A DNA stretch of 64,000 bases from Bacteroidales bacterium. Its GTDB lineage: Bacteria > Bacteroidota > Bacteroidia > Bacteroidales > UBA3824. This document shows positions 8,946-17,725 of the stretch, in pieces. The notes below the pieces were generated by a model, which saw only the letters and a list, made by a program, of their open reading frames with translations, had not been told where the DNA came from and searched no databases. The stretch spans positions 467,988 through 531,987 of the forward strand of contig JAEERW010000001.1 of NCBI GenBank assembly GCA_016286055.1, written 5' to 3'. Numbering within the stretch: position 1 is the first letter of the stretch; every line of letters starts with the position of its first letter. The position numbers were made by a program, and so were the translations under genes.

Positions 8946-8978
8946 TTTGGATAAAATAAAAAATAATCCTATATTTGC
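8946..8978 (+). promoter_or_regulatory. Promoter of the PIN toxin-antitoxin pair
   Basis: TTTG (8946-8949), a 20-bp spacer and TATATTTGC (8970-8978) give a full consensus match 41 bp before the antitoxin ATG. The nearby GCAAC-ATAATTA-TGCAAAG segment is a possible autoregulatory site. Confidence 0.65.
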
Positions 8979-9019
8979 AACATAATTATGCAAAGTCGCA
9001 CAAAACTAATTGAGACGTT

Positions 9020-9247
9020 ATGATAGATACTTTCGTACCAGAGTTTACCGAGGAGGAACTTGCTAAGAATAAGGAGGCTGACGATTTAATATTTCACAAT
9101 ATTGAGTGGGAGAAAGTGCCGCTGATTGTTAAAAAAAGGATTTGGACAAGGAGGATGATCTTCTTCAACAAAACGCAAGGGTCGTTAAAACTAGCAGAAG
9201 GTTTCTCTTTTGATTCAGATTCCAAAGTCAAACTATATGCCTACTAA
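9020..9247 (+). CDS. Putative antitoxin of the PIN-domain toxin
   Basis: A 75-residue acidic-then-basic protein directly before the PIN toxin, with two bases between stop and start. The N-terminal half is acidic (EFTEEELAKNKEADD), the middle basic (KKRIWTRRM), and the C-terminus ends SDSKVKLYAY. I do not see a standard AbrB, Phd or ribbon-helix-helix pattern, so the family is uncertain. The call as antitoxin rests on size, order, spacing and its own strong promoter. In such modules the first protein normally binds and inhibits the toxin and represses the operon. It lies inside the segment bracketed by the direct repeats 8781-8864 and 9874-9958. Confidence 0.6.
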   Translation: MIDTFVPEFTEEELAKNKEADDLIFHNIEWEKVPLIVKKRIWTRRMIFFNKTQGSLKLAEGFSFDSDSKVKLYAY

Positions 9248-9249
9248 CG

Positions 9250-9672
9250 ATGGCTCGATATATGATTGATACCAATATTCTCTATTACCTCATTGAGGAT
9301 AAATCCTCTCTTACAAAGGATGTCAGAGCAATAGTCGATGATTACGACACCACCCTATATACTAGTGCCGAATCAGTCAAGGAACTTGTAGTAGCACATC
9401 GTAGTAAAAAATTGCTCGCCAACAGATGGAATAAAGCGGAAGATATTGTAACTGCCTTATCTACTGATAGTAATATTATCATATTGCCAGTTGATTCTTA
9501 TGTGGTCAATCGGATGGCCAAACTTCAAATCAACGAAGCCGAAAATCATTACGACCCGTCTGACCACATCATCATAGCCCACGCCATAACAATGGGAATG
9601 CCTCTGATTTCAAGCGACCGCAAATTTCCATTTTACAAAAATCAGGGATTGGATTTGGTGACCAATTTTTAA
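9250..9672 (+). CDS. PIN-domain toxin, VapC-like ribonuclease
   Basis: A 140-residue single-domain PIN protein. The four acidic residues expected of the metal site are in place: Asp7 in YMIDTNIL, Glu45 in ESVKEL, Asp105 in DPSDHIIIAHA and Asp123 in LISSDRKF. PIN toxins cleave tRNA or rRNA when their antitoxin is degraded. The length and full motif set suggest an active enzyme. It is paired with the 75-residue gene immediately upstream. The usual VapC roles (stress arrest, plasmid or phage conflict) are possible; no target can be read from the sequence. Confidence 0.88.
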   Translation: MARYMIDTNILYYLIEDKSSLTKDVRAIVDDYDTTLYTSAESVKELVVAHRSKKLLANRWNKAEDIVTALSTDSNIIILPVDSYVVNRMAKLQINEAENHYDPSDHIIIAHAITMGMPLISSDRKFPFYKNQGLDLVTNF

Positions 9673-9930
9673 CGTTCATACTCGCCCAACAAAATTCGCG
9701 ACACAATATTGATTAATCAAAAATTTGACTACCTTTACGCCGAAAACATATCCAAAAAAGGACAAGTAATGGGCGTAAAGGAATATAAATTTTCAGGCGA
9801 CGACCGCCACCTCCTCAACGAGTACCACCGACAGCTGGATTCGTTAGGGGAGTGGCAGATAAACTTTACCCCAGCCAAAACCGAAAAATATTGGAACATA
9901 ATAGAACAGTACAAACTACGAACCCATTAA
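9673..9930 (+). pseudogene. Gene remnant: 3' part of an unidentified gene, tail shared with 7968-8837
   Basis: An open frame runs from just after the toxin stop codon to TAA at 9928-9930 without any ATG near its beginning; the first possible start is a TTG at 9709. It reads YSPNKIRDTILINQKFDY, then a charged segment (GDDRHLLNEYHRQLDSLGEW), and ends TEKYWNIIEQYKLRTH. That last stretch is the same tail carried by the membrane protein ending at 8837. The lack of a start and the matching tail point to the surviving end of a resident gene whose front was lost when the 7.8-9.7 kb segment arrived. Composition is close to that of the housekeeping genes. Confidence 0.6.
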
Positions 9931-9958
9931 CACTTAAAATAAAAGCCATCATCCCACC
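9874..9958 (+). repeat. Direct repeat, copy 2 (remnant gene end)
   Basis: Second copy of the 8781-8864 sequence, in the same orientation, ending the remnant frame and running about 27 bp past its stop. Confidence 0.85.
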
Positions 9959-9995
9959 TCGTATCCGTTTCATTCGTTGTTAAAAAAAATATCCG

Positions 9996-11570
9996 TCACA
10001 CCGTTTCTTCCTCAGCCTCGTAACTTTCGATGTTTCTATCCTTTGACGAAAATTTGATGGCGAGTTTCACGATGCGTTTGTTGGTATCGAGAACGGCTGA
10101 CACATAGTCTCGGTCATCGATTTGGTCAAGGGCGGAATCTGTGCTGCGGTCGTATTTGAGTTCGATTACGTAAATGGTTTTGGGCATTTTGAGAATCAAA
10201 TCCGACTTGCCAAGCGCAGTCTCCTGATTGGCTGAAATGTCGGCACTAAAAGAAGTTAACACTGTATACAGAATTGAATGATAGTGTTTTTCGTTCATAT
10301 TATTGAGCGAGAACGGAAACCTGCGGAAAAACTTTTTCAGTGCTTCAATGAATTTTTCCAAATCGTCGTTGACATAGAAATCAAAATAGGCATTGCGCAG
10401 AGGCATAGTATCGTTCACTTTGAAATAATTTCTGAACAACGAATCAGCCAAAGCCGCCCTCACTTCGTCGTTTGGGTAACCTAACTTGAATACCATTGTT
10501 GGAGTGATACCATAAACTACTGATTTGTAATCTTTTATAGTTAAGTATCCCGACTGGAACAAAAATGGCACAAGGTCGGTAACCTTTTCCACAGGCTGGT
10601 TGAATCGCGACGCACTACATTCCACGCCCTCGTAATCTTCCATTTGGATGTTGAACTTGCTAATGAGTTTGAGCAATGCCGTCGGCGTTCCCGAATTAAA
10701 CCAAAAATCACCGAACACTTTCTCATTCAACGCCTTGATAACAGAAAACGGATTAAACACGTCCTGCCTTTTGTGCGAAAAGTGATAACCGTCGTATTTG
10801 GCTTTGAAATACCGCACTGTTTCGTCGAATGTATAGCCGTTAGCGTCGGCAAAATCCTGTATGCCTTCTTTTAATTGCGACAAAAATTCGTTTAACGAAA
10901 TACCACAGACTGTCTCAAAATCAGCCATTAACGAAATATCCTGCAAATTGTTAAGCGTTGAAAATATCGACATCTGCGGAAACTTTGTAATGCCCGTAAT
11001 GAAGACAAAGCGGATATATTTTCCGAGGTCTTTTAATGGTGAAAAAAACTTGTTCTGTATGGCACGGATTCTTTCTTGTAGTTCATCATTGTTTATAGTG
11101 TCGAGCATAGCGGCATCATACTCGTCGATGATGACAACCACATTTTTTCCTGTTTTTTGGGCGATATTTTTGATAAGTTCTTCGAACCTTACGCCACAAT
11201 CATCGTCAGCCTTGTCAAGATCGAACTTTTTTTCGTATGTCAAAAGCATTTTGTCAATAATTGAATTGATGCTTTTTTCAGTAACGTTCTTCGCACTCGC
11301 AAACGAAAGGTTTATCACAGGATATTTGGTCCAATCTTTCTCTAATCCGTCTATCTTCAAACCCTTAAACAAATCCTTATTGCCATTGAAATACTCATCC
11401 AACGTGCTGCACAACAACGACTTACCAAAACGCCGTGGTCTTGATAAGAATACATAGCGATAGTCGTGAGTCATTTTATAGACCAAGTCTGTCTTATCCA
11501 CATAGACATAATTTCCTTCTCTAATTGTACTAAACGTCTGCGTATCAACAGGGTATCTGCGGGTCTCCAT
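9996..11570 (-). CDS. AAA-ATPase-like protein with C-terminal PD-(D/E)XK domain (copy 1)
   Basis: A 524-residue member of the AAA-ATPase_like/PDDEXK_9 family, which is strongly amplified in Bacteroidota. The P-loop variant SRPRRFGKS is at 43-51 after the family's usual YVDKTDLVY lead-in. Walker B is IIDEYDAAM (147-155). The C-terminal fifth has a PD-(D/E)XK-like core (GKSDLILKMP followed by YVIELKYDR). The family's biochemical role is not established; suggestions include mobile-element or conflict functions. Two further copies lie at 16017-17573 and 31718-33454. It is expressed alone from the promoter at 11596-11628, divergent from the GH9 gene. Family assignment is firm. Confidence 0.92.
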   Translation of the reverse strand: METRRYPVDTQTFSTIREGNYVYVDKTDLVYKMTHDYRYVFLSRPRRFGKSLLCSTLDEYFNGNKDLFKGLKIDGLEKDWTKYPVINLSFASAKNVTEKSINSIIDKMLLTYEKKFDLDKADDDCGVRFEELIKNIAQKTGKNVVVIIDEYDAAMLDTINNDELQERIRAIQNKFFSPLKDLGKYIRFVFITGITKFPQMSIFSTLNNLQDISLMADFETVCGISLNEFLSQLKEGIQDFADANGYTFDETVRYFKAKYDGYHFSHKRQDVFNPFSVIKALNEKVFGDFWFNSGTPTALLKLISKFNIQMEDYEGVECSASRFNQPVEKVTDLVPFLFQSGYLTIKDYKSVVYGITPTMVFKLGYPNDEVRAALADSLFRNYFKVNDTMPLRNAYFDFYVNDDLEKFIEALKKFFRRFPFSLNNMNEKHYHSILYTVLTSFSADISANQETALGKSDLILKMPKTIYVIELKYDRSTDSALDQIDDRDYVSAVLDTNKRIVKLAIKFSSKDRNIESYEAEEETV

Positions 11571-11595
11571 AGTTTTACGATATTAAGTTACAAAT

Positions 11596-11628
11596 ACAAA
11601 GGTATATATTATTTTGAAGATTATCAAA
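11596..11628 (-). promoter_or_regulatory. Promoter of AAA/PDDEXK_9 copy 1
   Basis: On the minus strand, TTTG (CAAA at 11625-11628), a 20-bp spacer and TACCTTTGT (11596-11604), about 25 bp before the ATG at 11570. Confidence 0.65.
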
Positions 11629-11689
11629 TGTCAGAAAAAATAATAATCTTAGCGGCTGAATTTTATTATTCTTCATTGCAGATTATTTA

Positions 11690-11698
11690 TATATTTGT
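11690..11698 (+). promoter_or_regulatory. Probable -7 element of the GH9 gene
   Basis: TATATTTGT lies 37 bp before the ATG. No TTTG is found at the proper distance, so only the -7 half is supported. Confidence 0.4.
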
Positions 11699-11735
11699 GG
11701 ACAAAAAAATAATTCACTTTTAAACATCACAATTA

Positions 11736-14339
11736 ATGAATAAAAAATCACTAATGGCCATTCCGTTGCTGTCGCTATTGTGCGCAACGGCTGAGGCTCA
11801 ATCTCTTAAACTCAACGATTTAGAGTATTTTGAACAAACAGGCGTAAATGTCCTTGTGTATAGCAATTTGTACAAAGGCATTTTTTGCGACGAAAAAGAG
11901 GCGGGTATCGAAATTGTTCAGCGCGGCGAACGTATTGCCACAGGCGGCGGTGTTCGCCTTATGAACACGCCCGAACAATGGGATATCTATGCCGAGATGA
12001 AATCGCGTCAGGTGGTAGGCAACGGTATCGAGGTGAAATTGGCATACGCCGATTACGATTTAGCCCACACCATTACCGTAACTCCCAAAGACAAAGGCGT
12101 TTCTATCGTGGTTTCGCTCGATAAACCTTTGCCAAAAGAGTTGGTGGGTAAGGCGGGATTTAATTTGGAATTTTTCCCTGCTTCGTTTTTTGGTAAAACC
12201 TATCTTATTGACGGACAGTCAGAAATTCTTCCCCGTCACCCTGCCGGCGACACCTATATGCGTCCCGTTAACGAAAAAATTCCTCAGTTTTATGGACTTA
12301 CCACTTTCGACGACCGCGGACGAAACGAGTTTATCGTTCCCAAACCTATGTCAACGGGTCATACGCTTGTGCTTGCTCCCGAAGACGATAATTTGAGAGT
12401 TTTGATTAAATCAGATACCGAAATCAACCTTTTCGACGGTAGAAACCTTTCGCAAAACGGCACTTTTGTGGTTCGTTCGTTTTTGCCCGCCGACAAATCT
12501 GGTAAGGTATTAGAATGGTATTTAGAGCCTTACAGCGACCCGAAATGGATTCGCAAGCCTAATATCGGATTTTCGCAGATTGGTTACACTCCTGCGCAAA
12601 AGAAGGTTTCTGTGGTAGAACTCGACAAAAACGACCAAGTGGCTGCCACCGCTAAAATTTGGCGTTACGAAGCCGACGGAAGCCGCACTTTGGCACTTGA
12701 ACCCAAGGTTAAGGAGTGGGGCAAGTTTAACCACCGATACAATTATGCGCAGATTGATTTTTCTGACGTTAAAGAGCCGGGTTCTTATTGCATTGAATAT
12801 AAAGGCGTTATTACTAATGCTTTCCCCATCAACAAAACCGTTTACGATGGCAAATGGCACACCACTATGGACGTTTGGCTGCCTGTTCAGATGGACCATA
12901 TGGAGGTTAACGAGGCTTACCGCATTTGGCACGGCCGATCTAATATGGACGACGCTCTCCAAGCACCCACCAACTACGAACAACACGACGGATACAAACA
13001 GGGTTCTGAAACTTTTACCAAATACAAACCGTGGGAGCATATTCCTGGATTGTCGGTAGGTGCGTGGTACGATGCCGGAGACTTTGATATTCAGGCTGGT
13101 ACTGTTGTGGGAATGACTTCCGACCTTGCTCAATTGTGGGAGATGTGCCGCCCCGAACGCGATGAAACTTTTATCGACCAAAAAACGCAATTTGTTGATA
13201 TTCACCGTCCCGATGGCGTTCCCGACGTTATCCAACAGATAGAACACGGCGCGCTCAACATTATTGCTCAGGTAGAAAACATCGGTTTGGTGGCTCAGGG
13301 CATTGTTCAGGTGAATATGCACCAGTATCACCACGTGGGCGACGGCGTAACGCAAACCGATGGAAAGGTTTATAATTCTGATTTAAAAATGTTTGAGGTA
13401 AAAGGCGACTACTCAGGCACTCGCGACGACCGTGTGGCTTTTACAGGTAATTTCACCCCTATGGGCACAATGTCGTCGGTGGCAGCACTTGCAGCCGCAG
13501 CACGCACCCTCAAACCTTACAAGCCCGAAACTGCCGAGCACTGCCTCCGCACAGCCCTCTACCTTTGGGATAAATATTCGAGCGAAGAAAATTTCCAAAA
13601 CTCCAACCGTCGCGGTGGATGGGGCGGATTTGGCACTATGGGCGGCGACCCTCGCACTAATGCCGCTGTGGAACTTTGGCGTACCACTGGCGAGAAAAAA
13701 TACAAGGATTTCTTTATGCCCAAGTTGTTGGAGACTCTCAAACCTATGGAAATGAACCCAAATCAGCGTTCGTGGGCATATATGATGGAAGGCGCGTCGA
13801 AAAACGGCAAATACATCAACCTTTCGATGGCGTTGTCGCTCTATGAGTATATGGACAAGGATTTTCAGAAAAAAGTTCGCGATGCATTGCCCGTTTACCT
13901 CGAAACACTCGACTATGTGCACAATAATCCATACCAAGTGCCTATTTCGGGACGCGGATGGGGCGGCAACGAGATGGTGGTTTTCAACGCTCTTAATTAC
14001 TACCGTGTTTGGCGACTTTTCCCCGATAAGATTGACCCTGAACGTATTCTCAACGGTTTGAACTACCTTTACGGATGTCACCCGATTTCTAACGTTTCGT
14101 TTGTAATGGCTGTGGGCGTTAACACAAAAAAGGTATCTTACGGCAACAACCGCGCCGACTATACATTTATCCCCGGCGGCATTGCTCCCGGATTGATGAT
14201 GTTTGCTCCCGACTTGCTCGAACACAAAGACGACTATCCATTCCTTTGGGGCGAAAACGAGTGCTGCACACGTCAAGTGCCGTCGTATGTGATGCTTTCA
14301 ATCGCTTGCGAACAAGTGGCTAAGGCTATGAACAAATAG
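11736..14339 (+). CDS. Secreted glycoside hydrolase family 9 protein
   Basis: An 867-residue protein with a signal peptide (residues 1-21, cleavage near AEAQ). After an N-terminal beta-rich region (25-270) there is an Ig-like CelD_N-type domain (275-365), then an (alpha/alpha)6 catalytic domain (375-867). GH9 hallmarks are GAWYDAGDFD (442-451), providing Asp446 and Asp449 for the water-activating pair, and the late WGENE with Glu840 or Glu842 as catalytic acid. GH9 enzymes are mostly beta-1,4-endoglucanases; some act on other beta-glucans or as exo-glucosaminidases, so the substrate should not be fixed from sequence. It stands alone rather than in a polysaccharide utilisation locus. Its 3' end overlaps the convergent FAD gene by 14 bp. 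Confidence 0.9.
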   Translation: MNKKSLMAIPLLSLLCATAEAQSLKLNDLEYFEQTGVNVLVYSNLYKGIFCDEKEAGIEIVQRGERIATGGGVRLMNTPEQWDIYAEMKSRQVVGNGIEVKLAYADYDLAHTITVTPKDKGVSIVVSLDKPLPKELVGKAGFNLEFFPASFFGKTYLIDGQSEILPRHPAGDTYMRPVNEKIPQFYGLTTFDDRGRNEFIVPKPMSTGHTLVLAPEDDNLRVLIKSDTEINLFDGRNLSQNGTFVVRSFLPADKSGKVLEWYLEPYSDPKWIRKPNIGFSQIGYTPAQKKVSVVELDKNDQVAATAKIWRYEADGSRTLALEPKVKEWGKFNHRYNYAQIDFSDVKEPGSYCIEYKGVITNAFPINKTVYDGKWHTTMDVWLPVQMDHMEVNEAYRIWHGRSNMDDALQAPTNYEQHDGYKQGSETFTKYKPWEHIPGLSVGAWYDAGDFDIQAGTVVGMTSDLAQLWEMCRPERDETFIDQKTQFVDIHRPDGVPDVIQQIEHGALNIIAQVENIGLVAQGIVQVNMHQYHHVGDGVTQTDGKVYNSDLKMFEVKGDYSGTRDDRVAFTGNFTPMGTMSSVAALAAAARTLKPYKPETAEHCLRTALYLWDKYSSEENFQNSNRRGGWGGFGTMGGDPRTNAAVELWRTTGEKKYKDFFMPKLLETLKPMEMNPNQRSWAYMMEGASKNGKYINLSMALSLYEYMDKDFQKKVRDALPVYLETLDYVHNNPYQVPISGRGWGGNEMVVFNALNYYRVWRLFPDKIDPERILNGLNYLYGCHPISNVSFVMAVGVNTKKVSYGNNRADYTFIPGGIAPGLMMFAPDLLEHKDDYPFLWGENECCTRQVPSYVMLSIACEQVAKAMNK

Positions 14340-15873
14340 ATGCAGATTCGGCAGCCTTTTCGCCGTCCATTGCCGACGAGACTATTCCACCGGCGTAACC
14401 CGCTCCCTCGCCGCAGGCAAAAAGGTTGCTAACATTTGGGCAACAAAGTTTTTCGGTGTCGCGGATAATGCGCACCGGCGACGATGTACGGGTTTCTGAC
14501 GAAATTACCAATCCTTCTTCGGTCAGAAATCCGTGCATTTTTTTATCAAACTGCTTGAACCCTTCGCGCAAACGGTTGCTGATAAATTCGGGCATCCAAA
14601 AATGCACAGGCGAATTTATTATGCCGGGTACGTACGAAGATTGGGGCAAAGAGGTTGAAATTCTGCCTTTTACAAAATCGGTGAGCCTTTGTGCCGCAAC
14701 GCTCTGATTGCCTCCGCCGTTTACGCAGGTGATCCGTTCTAACTCTTTTTGCCAATTAAACCCAGCCATCGGGTTGCCTGAATTGATGTCGGGAATATCC
14801 TCGGGACGAATTTCTACCACAATGGCGGCGTTAGACCAATAATTGTTCCTTGCTGCCGCGCTCATACCGTTTACGCAGGTGTAGCCCGGTAGGGTAGAGG
14901 AGGGGACAACCTGTCCGCCCGGACACATACAAAACGAGTAAACACCTCTTCCGTCTACTTGCGCCGCCACGTTGTAAGCCGCCGCGGGCAGATATGTGGT
15001 GTCGGCTTTTTTGTAACGGATTTCGTCGATAAGGTCGCGCGGATGCTCCACACGCACACCCATAGCAAACCCCTTGGCTTCGAGGGCGATACCGTTTTTT
15101 TGAAGCATTGTGTAAACATCTTCGGCACTATGTCCTGTGGCAAGTATAAGCCGCTGAGTTTCAATTTCTTCGTTTTGATTTACAATAATGGATTTTACCC
15201 TTCCGCCCTCAATGTTTATGTCGGTGAGTTTGGTTTGAAAACGCACCTCGCCGCCGCAACGGATAATGGTGTTGCGCATAGCCTCCACAATGCGTGGCAA
15301 CTTGTCGGATCCTATGTGCGGACGCGATTCGTATAATATATCTTCTGCCGCGCCGTGAAGGTGAAAAATCTCTAATATTCTTGAAATGTCGCCACGTTTG
15401 TTGGAGCGTGTGTAGAGTTTTCCATCGGAAAATGTGCCTGCACCGCCCTCGCCGTAGCAATAGTTTGATTCTGGGTCTAAAATATGTTGGGTGCTCAATA
15501 GTGCAATGTCGCGACGACGGCTGTGCACATCTTTCCCTCGCTCTATCACAATAGGTTTAACGCCTAACTCAATGAGCCTCAGCGCAGCAAACAATCCCGC
15601 TGGACCGCTGCCCACCACCACGCAAGTTTTGTTGCCATCCACAGGACGGTAATTGTATTTTTCGCTGATGTTTTCGGGTTTTTCGTCGTGGGTGTAAAGC
15701 GCAACGGTAAGGTTGACGGTGATTTCGCGTCCACGGGCGTCGATAGATTTGTGCGTGATGCGGTGATCTGCAATATCTTGTGGCGCGATGCCTGCCTTTT
15801 TGCAAGCCAGCGGCAGATATAATTGGCTGTCGTGCGCCTCGTATGGCGACAATGTTAGTTCGGTCTGAATCAT
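14326..15873 (-). CDS. FAD-dependent oxidoreductase (COG2509-type)
   Basis: A 515-residue cytoplasmic flavoprotein. A small N-terminal domain (1-80) precedes the dinucleotide-binding motif VVVGSGPAGLFAALRL (85-100). The family-specific CYGEGGAGTFSDGKL segment follows, and the C-terminal FACGEGAGYAGGIVSSAMDG motif closes the FAD site. This group of uncharacterised dehydrogenases is widespread and conserved in Bacteroidota; its substrate is unknown. The upstream minus-strand element TACCTTTGC (15890-15898) is a plausible -7 box. The gene converges on the GH9 gene with a 14-bp overlap of coding ends, so both stops lie within the other's reading region. Confidence 0.9.
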   Translation of the reverse strand: MIQTELTLSPYEAHDSQLYLPLACKKAGIAPQDIADHRITHKSIDARGREITVNLTVALYTHDEKPENISEKYNYRPVDGNKTCVVVGSGPAGLFAALRLIELGVKPIVIERGKDVHSRRRDIALLSTQHILDPESNYCYGEGGAGTFSDGKLYTRSNKRGDISRILEIFHLHGAAEDILYESRPHIGSDKLPRIVEAMRNTIIRCGGEVRFQTKLTDINIEGGRVKSIIVNQNEEIETQRLILATGHSAEDVYTMLQKNGIALEAKGFAMGVRVEHPRDLIDEIRYKKADTTYLPAAAYNVAAQVDGRGVYSFCMCPGGQVVPSSTLPGYTCVNGMSAAARNNYWSNAAIVVEIRPEDIPDINSGNPMAGFNWQKELERITCVNGGGNQSVAAQRLTDFVKGRISTSLPQSSYVPGIINSPVHFWMPEFISNRLREGFKQFDKKMHGFLTEEGLVISSETRTSSPVRIIRDTEKLCCPNVSNLFACGEGAGYAGGIVSSAMDGEKAAESASICS

Positions 15874-16016
15874 ATCAATAATCTTTGCCGCAAAGGTATG
15901 GATTTTTCAAGAAACAAGAATGGGATTTTTGGGACAATCCCGCCGGGCGGCGGAGTCTTTTTTCTTTTAAACAAAAATTGAAGCGAATGAAAACGAATTC
16001 AAATGAATTCTCTCTG
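15874..16016. other. Intergenic region
   Basis: Holds a -7 box for the FAD gene (15890-15898, minus), a GC-rich palindrome (15940-15953) followed by a T tract on the plus strand, and AT-rich GAATTCAAATGAATTC-type sequence near 15995. No gene is seen. Confidence 0.5.
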
Positions 16017-17573
16017 TTATTCAATCACCTCCATCTCCACCTCGTGCTTGGATGTCGCCTTGTTGTAGTTGATGCCGCAGAGGATGATTTGTTTTGAAAA
16101 TCCTTTGAGACTTTTGGGATATTCTTTGCGTTTGATTTGGCTGATGGCGGTGTCGGCAGTCTTGTCGTATTTTAGTTCCACAACTATGGCAGGGCGTGGA
16201 GAGTTTGGCAGGGGAATGAAAACCATATCGGCAAAGCCTTTGCCTGTGGGCAGTTCGTGGAATATGTTGTAAAACGGTTTGGCGGCGTAGTATGCCAAGA
16301 TTATGGCGCAGCGCATTGAGTTTTCGTCGTTAAATTCCAAAAGCGATGACGCCTCAAAATGATAGTTGTCGAATGCGCGGGCTACCTTATCCTTGCGTAG
16401 GTTGATGGTGTCGTCCAAAAGTTGGAGCGAGGAGTTTACAGCCTTTGATAGTTCGCCCCATCCTGCCACGCTTACGGCGTTTTCAAACTCTTCGGAAACC
16501 TCAGTGTTTGGAATGGTTACGCACCGTGTGTCAGGATTGTACGACAGGTAGCCGAGGTGTACGAGAAGGGTAAGCACGTCGTCGCACGTGTCGATATTCT
16601 TCATATCGTTGCGGAAACTCGACACCCTCACTGTGGGGGACTCGCCGTTCATCATTCCTATAATCTTTGTCCTTACGTTGTCAGCATCCGTTTGCAGGTA
16701 GGTCTCGATTGCCATAAACGATGCAGTCTTCGACCAAAAACTATTGTAACTGCGTTTTAATATTGACTGCATAACCGAGAAGGGATTGAACATAGATTTT
16801 TCGCTGCCGATGATGTATCCGTCGTAGGCGTGCTTCATCAGTTCAAAGTCCATATTGTTTTCTTCACAGAGTTTTTTTACCTCTTGTTCGGTAAATCCAT
16901 AATATTTCGCCGTGTTGCCGGGGTCTACAACGCTGTATTCCACAAAGTTGTTCAACGCCGACTGTGTCTTTATCTTGATTATGGGCAGGATGCCGGTCAT
17001 ATAAACTAATAGAAAAATCTTTTTGGCGTTGTTCGACTTGAACATTGCACGCAGAAAGTTGACATACTCGTCTTGTACGTCTTGATCCACATCTCGCACG
17101 AGCATATCCCACTCGTCGATGATGAGGATAAAGCGGTCGCCGGTCCTTTGGTTGATTTCTTCAAGCGCATTGCTGAGGCTCTCCTTTTCTTCCAAAAAGT
17201 CATACGACTCTTTCAAATCTTTAACGAATCGTCTTTGTGCAACTTTGAGTATCTCATTTTTTGGAATGTCGGCAAACCTGTTCCAATCTATAAATATAGT
17301 TGGATATTTGTTGAGGTGAATTTTATATTCGGGACTCTTGGTGATTTCCAAGCCGTCGAAGAGTTTTGAGGAATCACACGAGCGGTCGTAGTAGGCATAC
17401 GCCATCTGCGCCGCAACCGATTTGCCAAACCTGCGCGGGCGTGATATGCAAATAAAGCGGTTGTCGGTGTCCATATTTTTGTTGAGTATGTTCAACAGAC
17501 CCGATTTGTCAATGAAATTGCTGTTCTTGACGCTTCTGAAATCGCTGTTGCCGTAATCTATAAACTGACTCAT
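16017..17573 (-). CDS. AAA-ATPase-like protein with C-terminal PD-(D/E)XK domain (copy 2)
   Basis: A 518-residue relative of copy 1. I place the start at 17573 (MSQFIDYGNSDF), not at the upstream ATG at 17621. A full consensus promoter (17590-17622) sits between the two, and the family normally begins with a YGNSDF-like motif. The P-loop variant SRPRRFGKS is at 44-52, Walker B is FILIIDEWDMLV, and the PD-(D/E)XK core near the end includes GFADMVFIP and AIVVELKYDKTAD. Family role is unknown. It lies between the ParM-like gene, whose terminator is just upstream, and the FAD gene, and is transcribed on its own. Confidence 0.92.
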   Translation of the reverse strand: MSQFIDYGNSDFRSVKNSNFIDKSGLLNILNKNMDTDNRFICISRPRRFGKSVAAQMAYAYYDRSCDSSKLFDGLEITKSPEYKIHLNKYPTIFIDWNRFADIPKNEILKVAQRRFVKDLKESYDFLEEKESLSNALEEINQRTGDRFILIIDEWDMLVRDVDQDVQDEYVNFLRAMFKSNNAKKIFLLVYMTGILPIIKIKTQSALNNFVEYSVVDPGNTAKYYGFTEQEVKKLCEENNMDFELMKHAYDGYIIGSEKSMFNPFSVMQSILKRSYNSFWSKTASFMAIETYLQTDADNVRTKIIGMMNGESPTVRVSSFRNDMKNIDTCDDVLTLLVHLGYLSYNPDTRCVTIPNTEVSEEFENAVSVAGWGELSKAVNSSLQLLDDTINLRKDKVARAFDNYHFEASSLLEFNDENSMRCAIILAYYAAKPFYNIFHELPTGKGFADMVFIPLPNSPRPAIVVELKYDKTADTAISQIKRKEYPKSLKGFSKQIILCGINYNKATSKHEVEMEVIE

Positions 17574-17589
17574 AGTGCTTGTATTTTCC

Positions 17590-17622
17590 GCAAATATAGC
17601 GATTAAATTGGATATTACCAAA
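17590..17622 (-). promoter_or_regulatory. Promoter deciding the start of AAA/PDDEXK_9 copy 2
   Basis: On the minus strand, TTTG (CAAA at 17619-17622), a 20-bp spacer and TATATTTGC (17590-17598). It is 16 bp upstream of the ATG at 17573 and therefore excludes the longer frame. Confidence 0.7.
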
Positions 17623-17642
17623 AAAACACGAATGGCTCAATT

Positions 17643-17686
17643 ATATAAAAAAAAATTTGCACACCATTTATTTGGTATGCAAATTT
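17643..17686 (-). terminator. Terminator of the ParM-like gene
   Basis: On the minus strand, AAATTTGCATACC pairs with GGTGTGCAAATTT (13 positions, one G-U pair) around an 8-base loop and runs into a T-rich tract. It lies 40 bp after the stop at 17726. Confidence 0.8.
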
Positions 17687-17725
17687 AATAAAAAATGCGT
17701 ATAAATCTATATGAAAGTATGTTCG

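Noticed and set aside
12522..14276. Two long minus-strand open frames opposite the GH9 gene (12522-13355 and 13413-14276)
   Set aside because: They are antisense shadows of a clear GH9 gene, with no recognisable domains and no promoter.
15940..15953. GC-rich palindrome followed by T run as a terminator
   Set aside because: No plus-strand gene ends there; both neighbours run on the minus strand. Left as unexplained.
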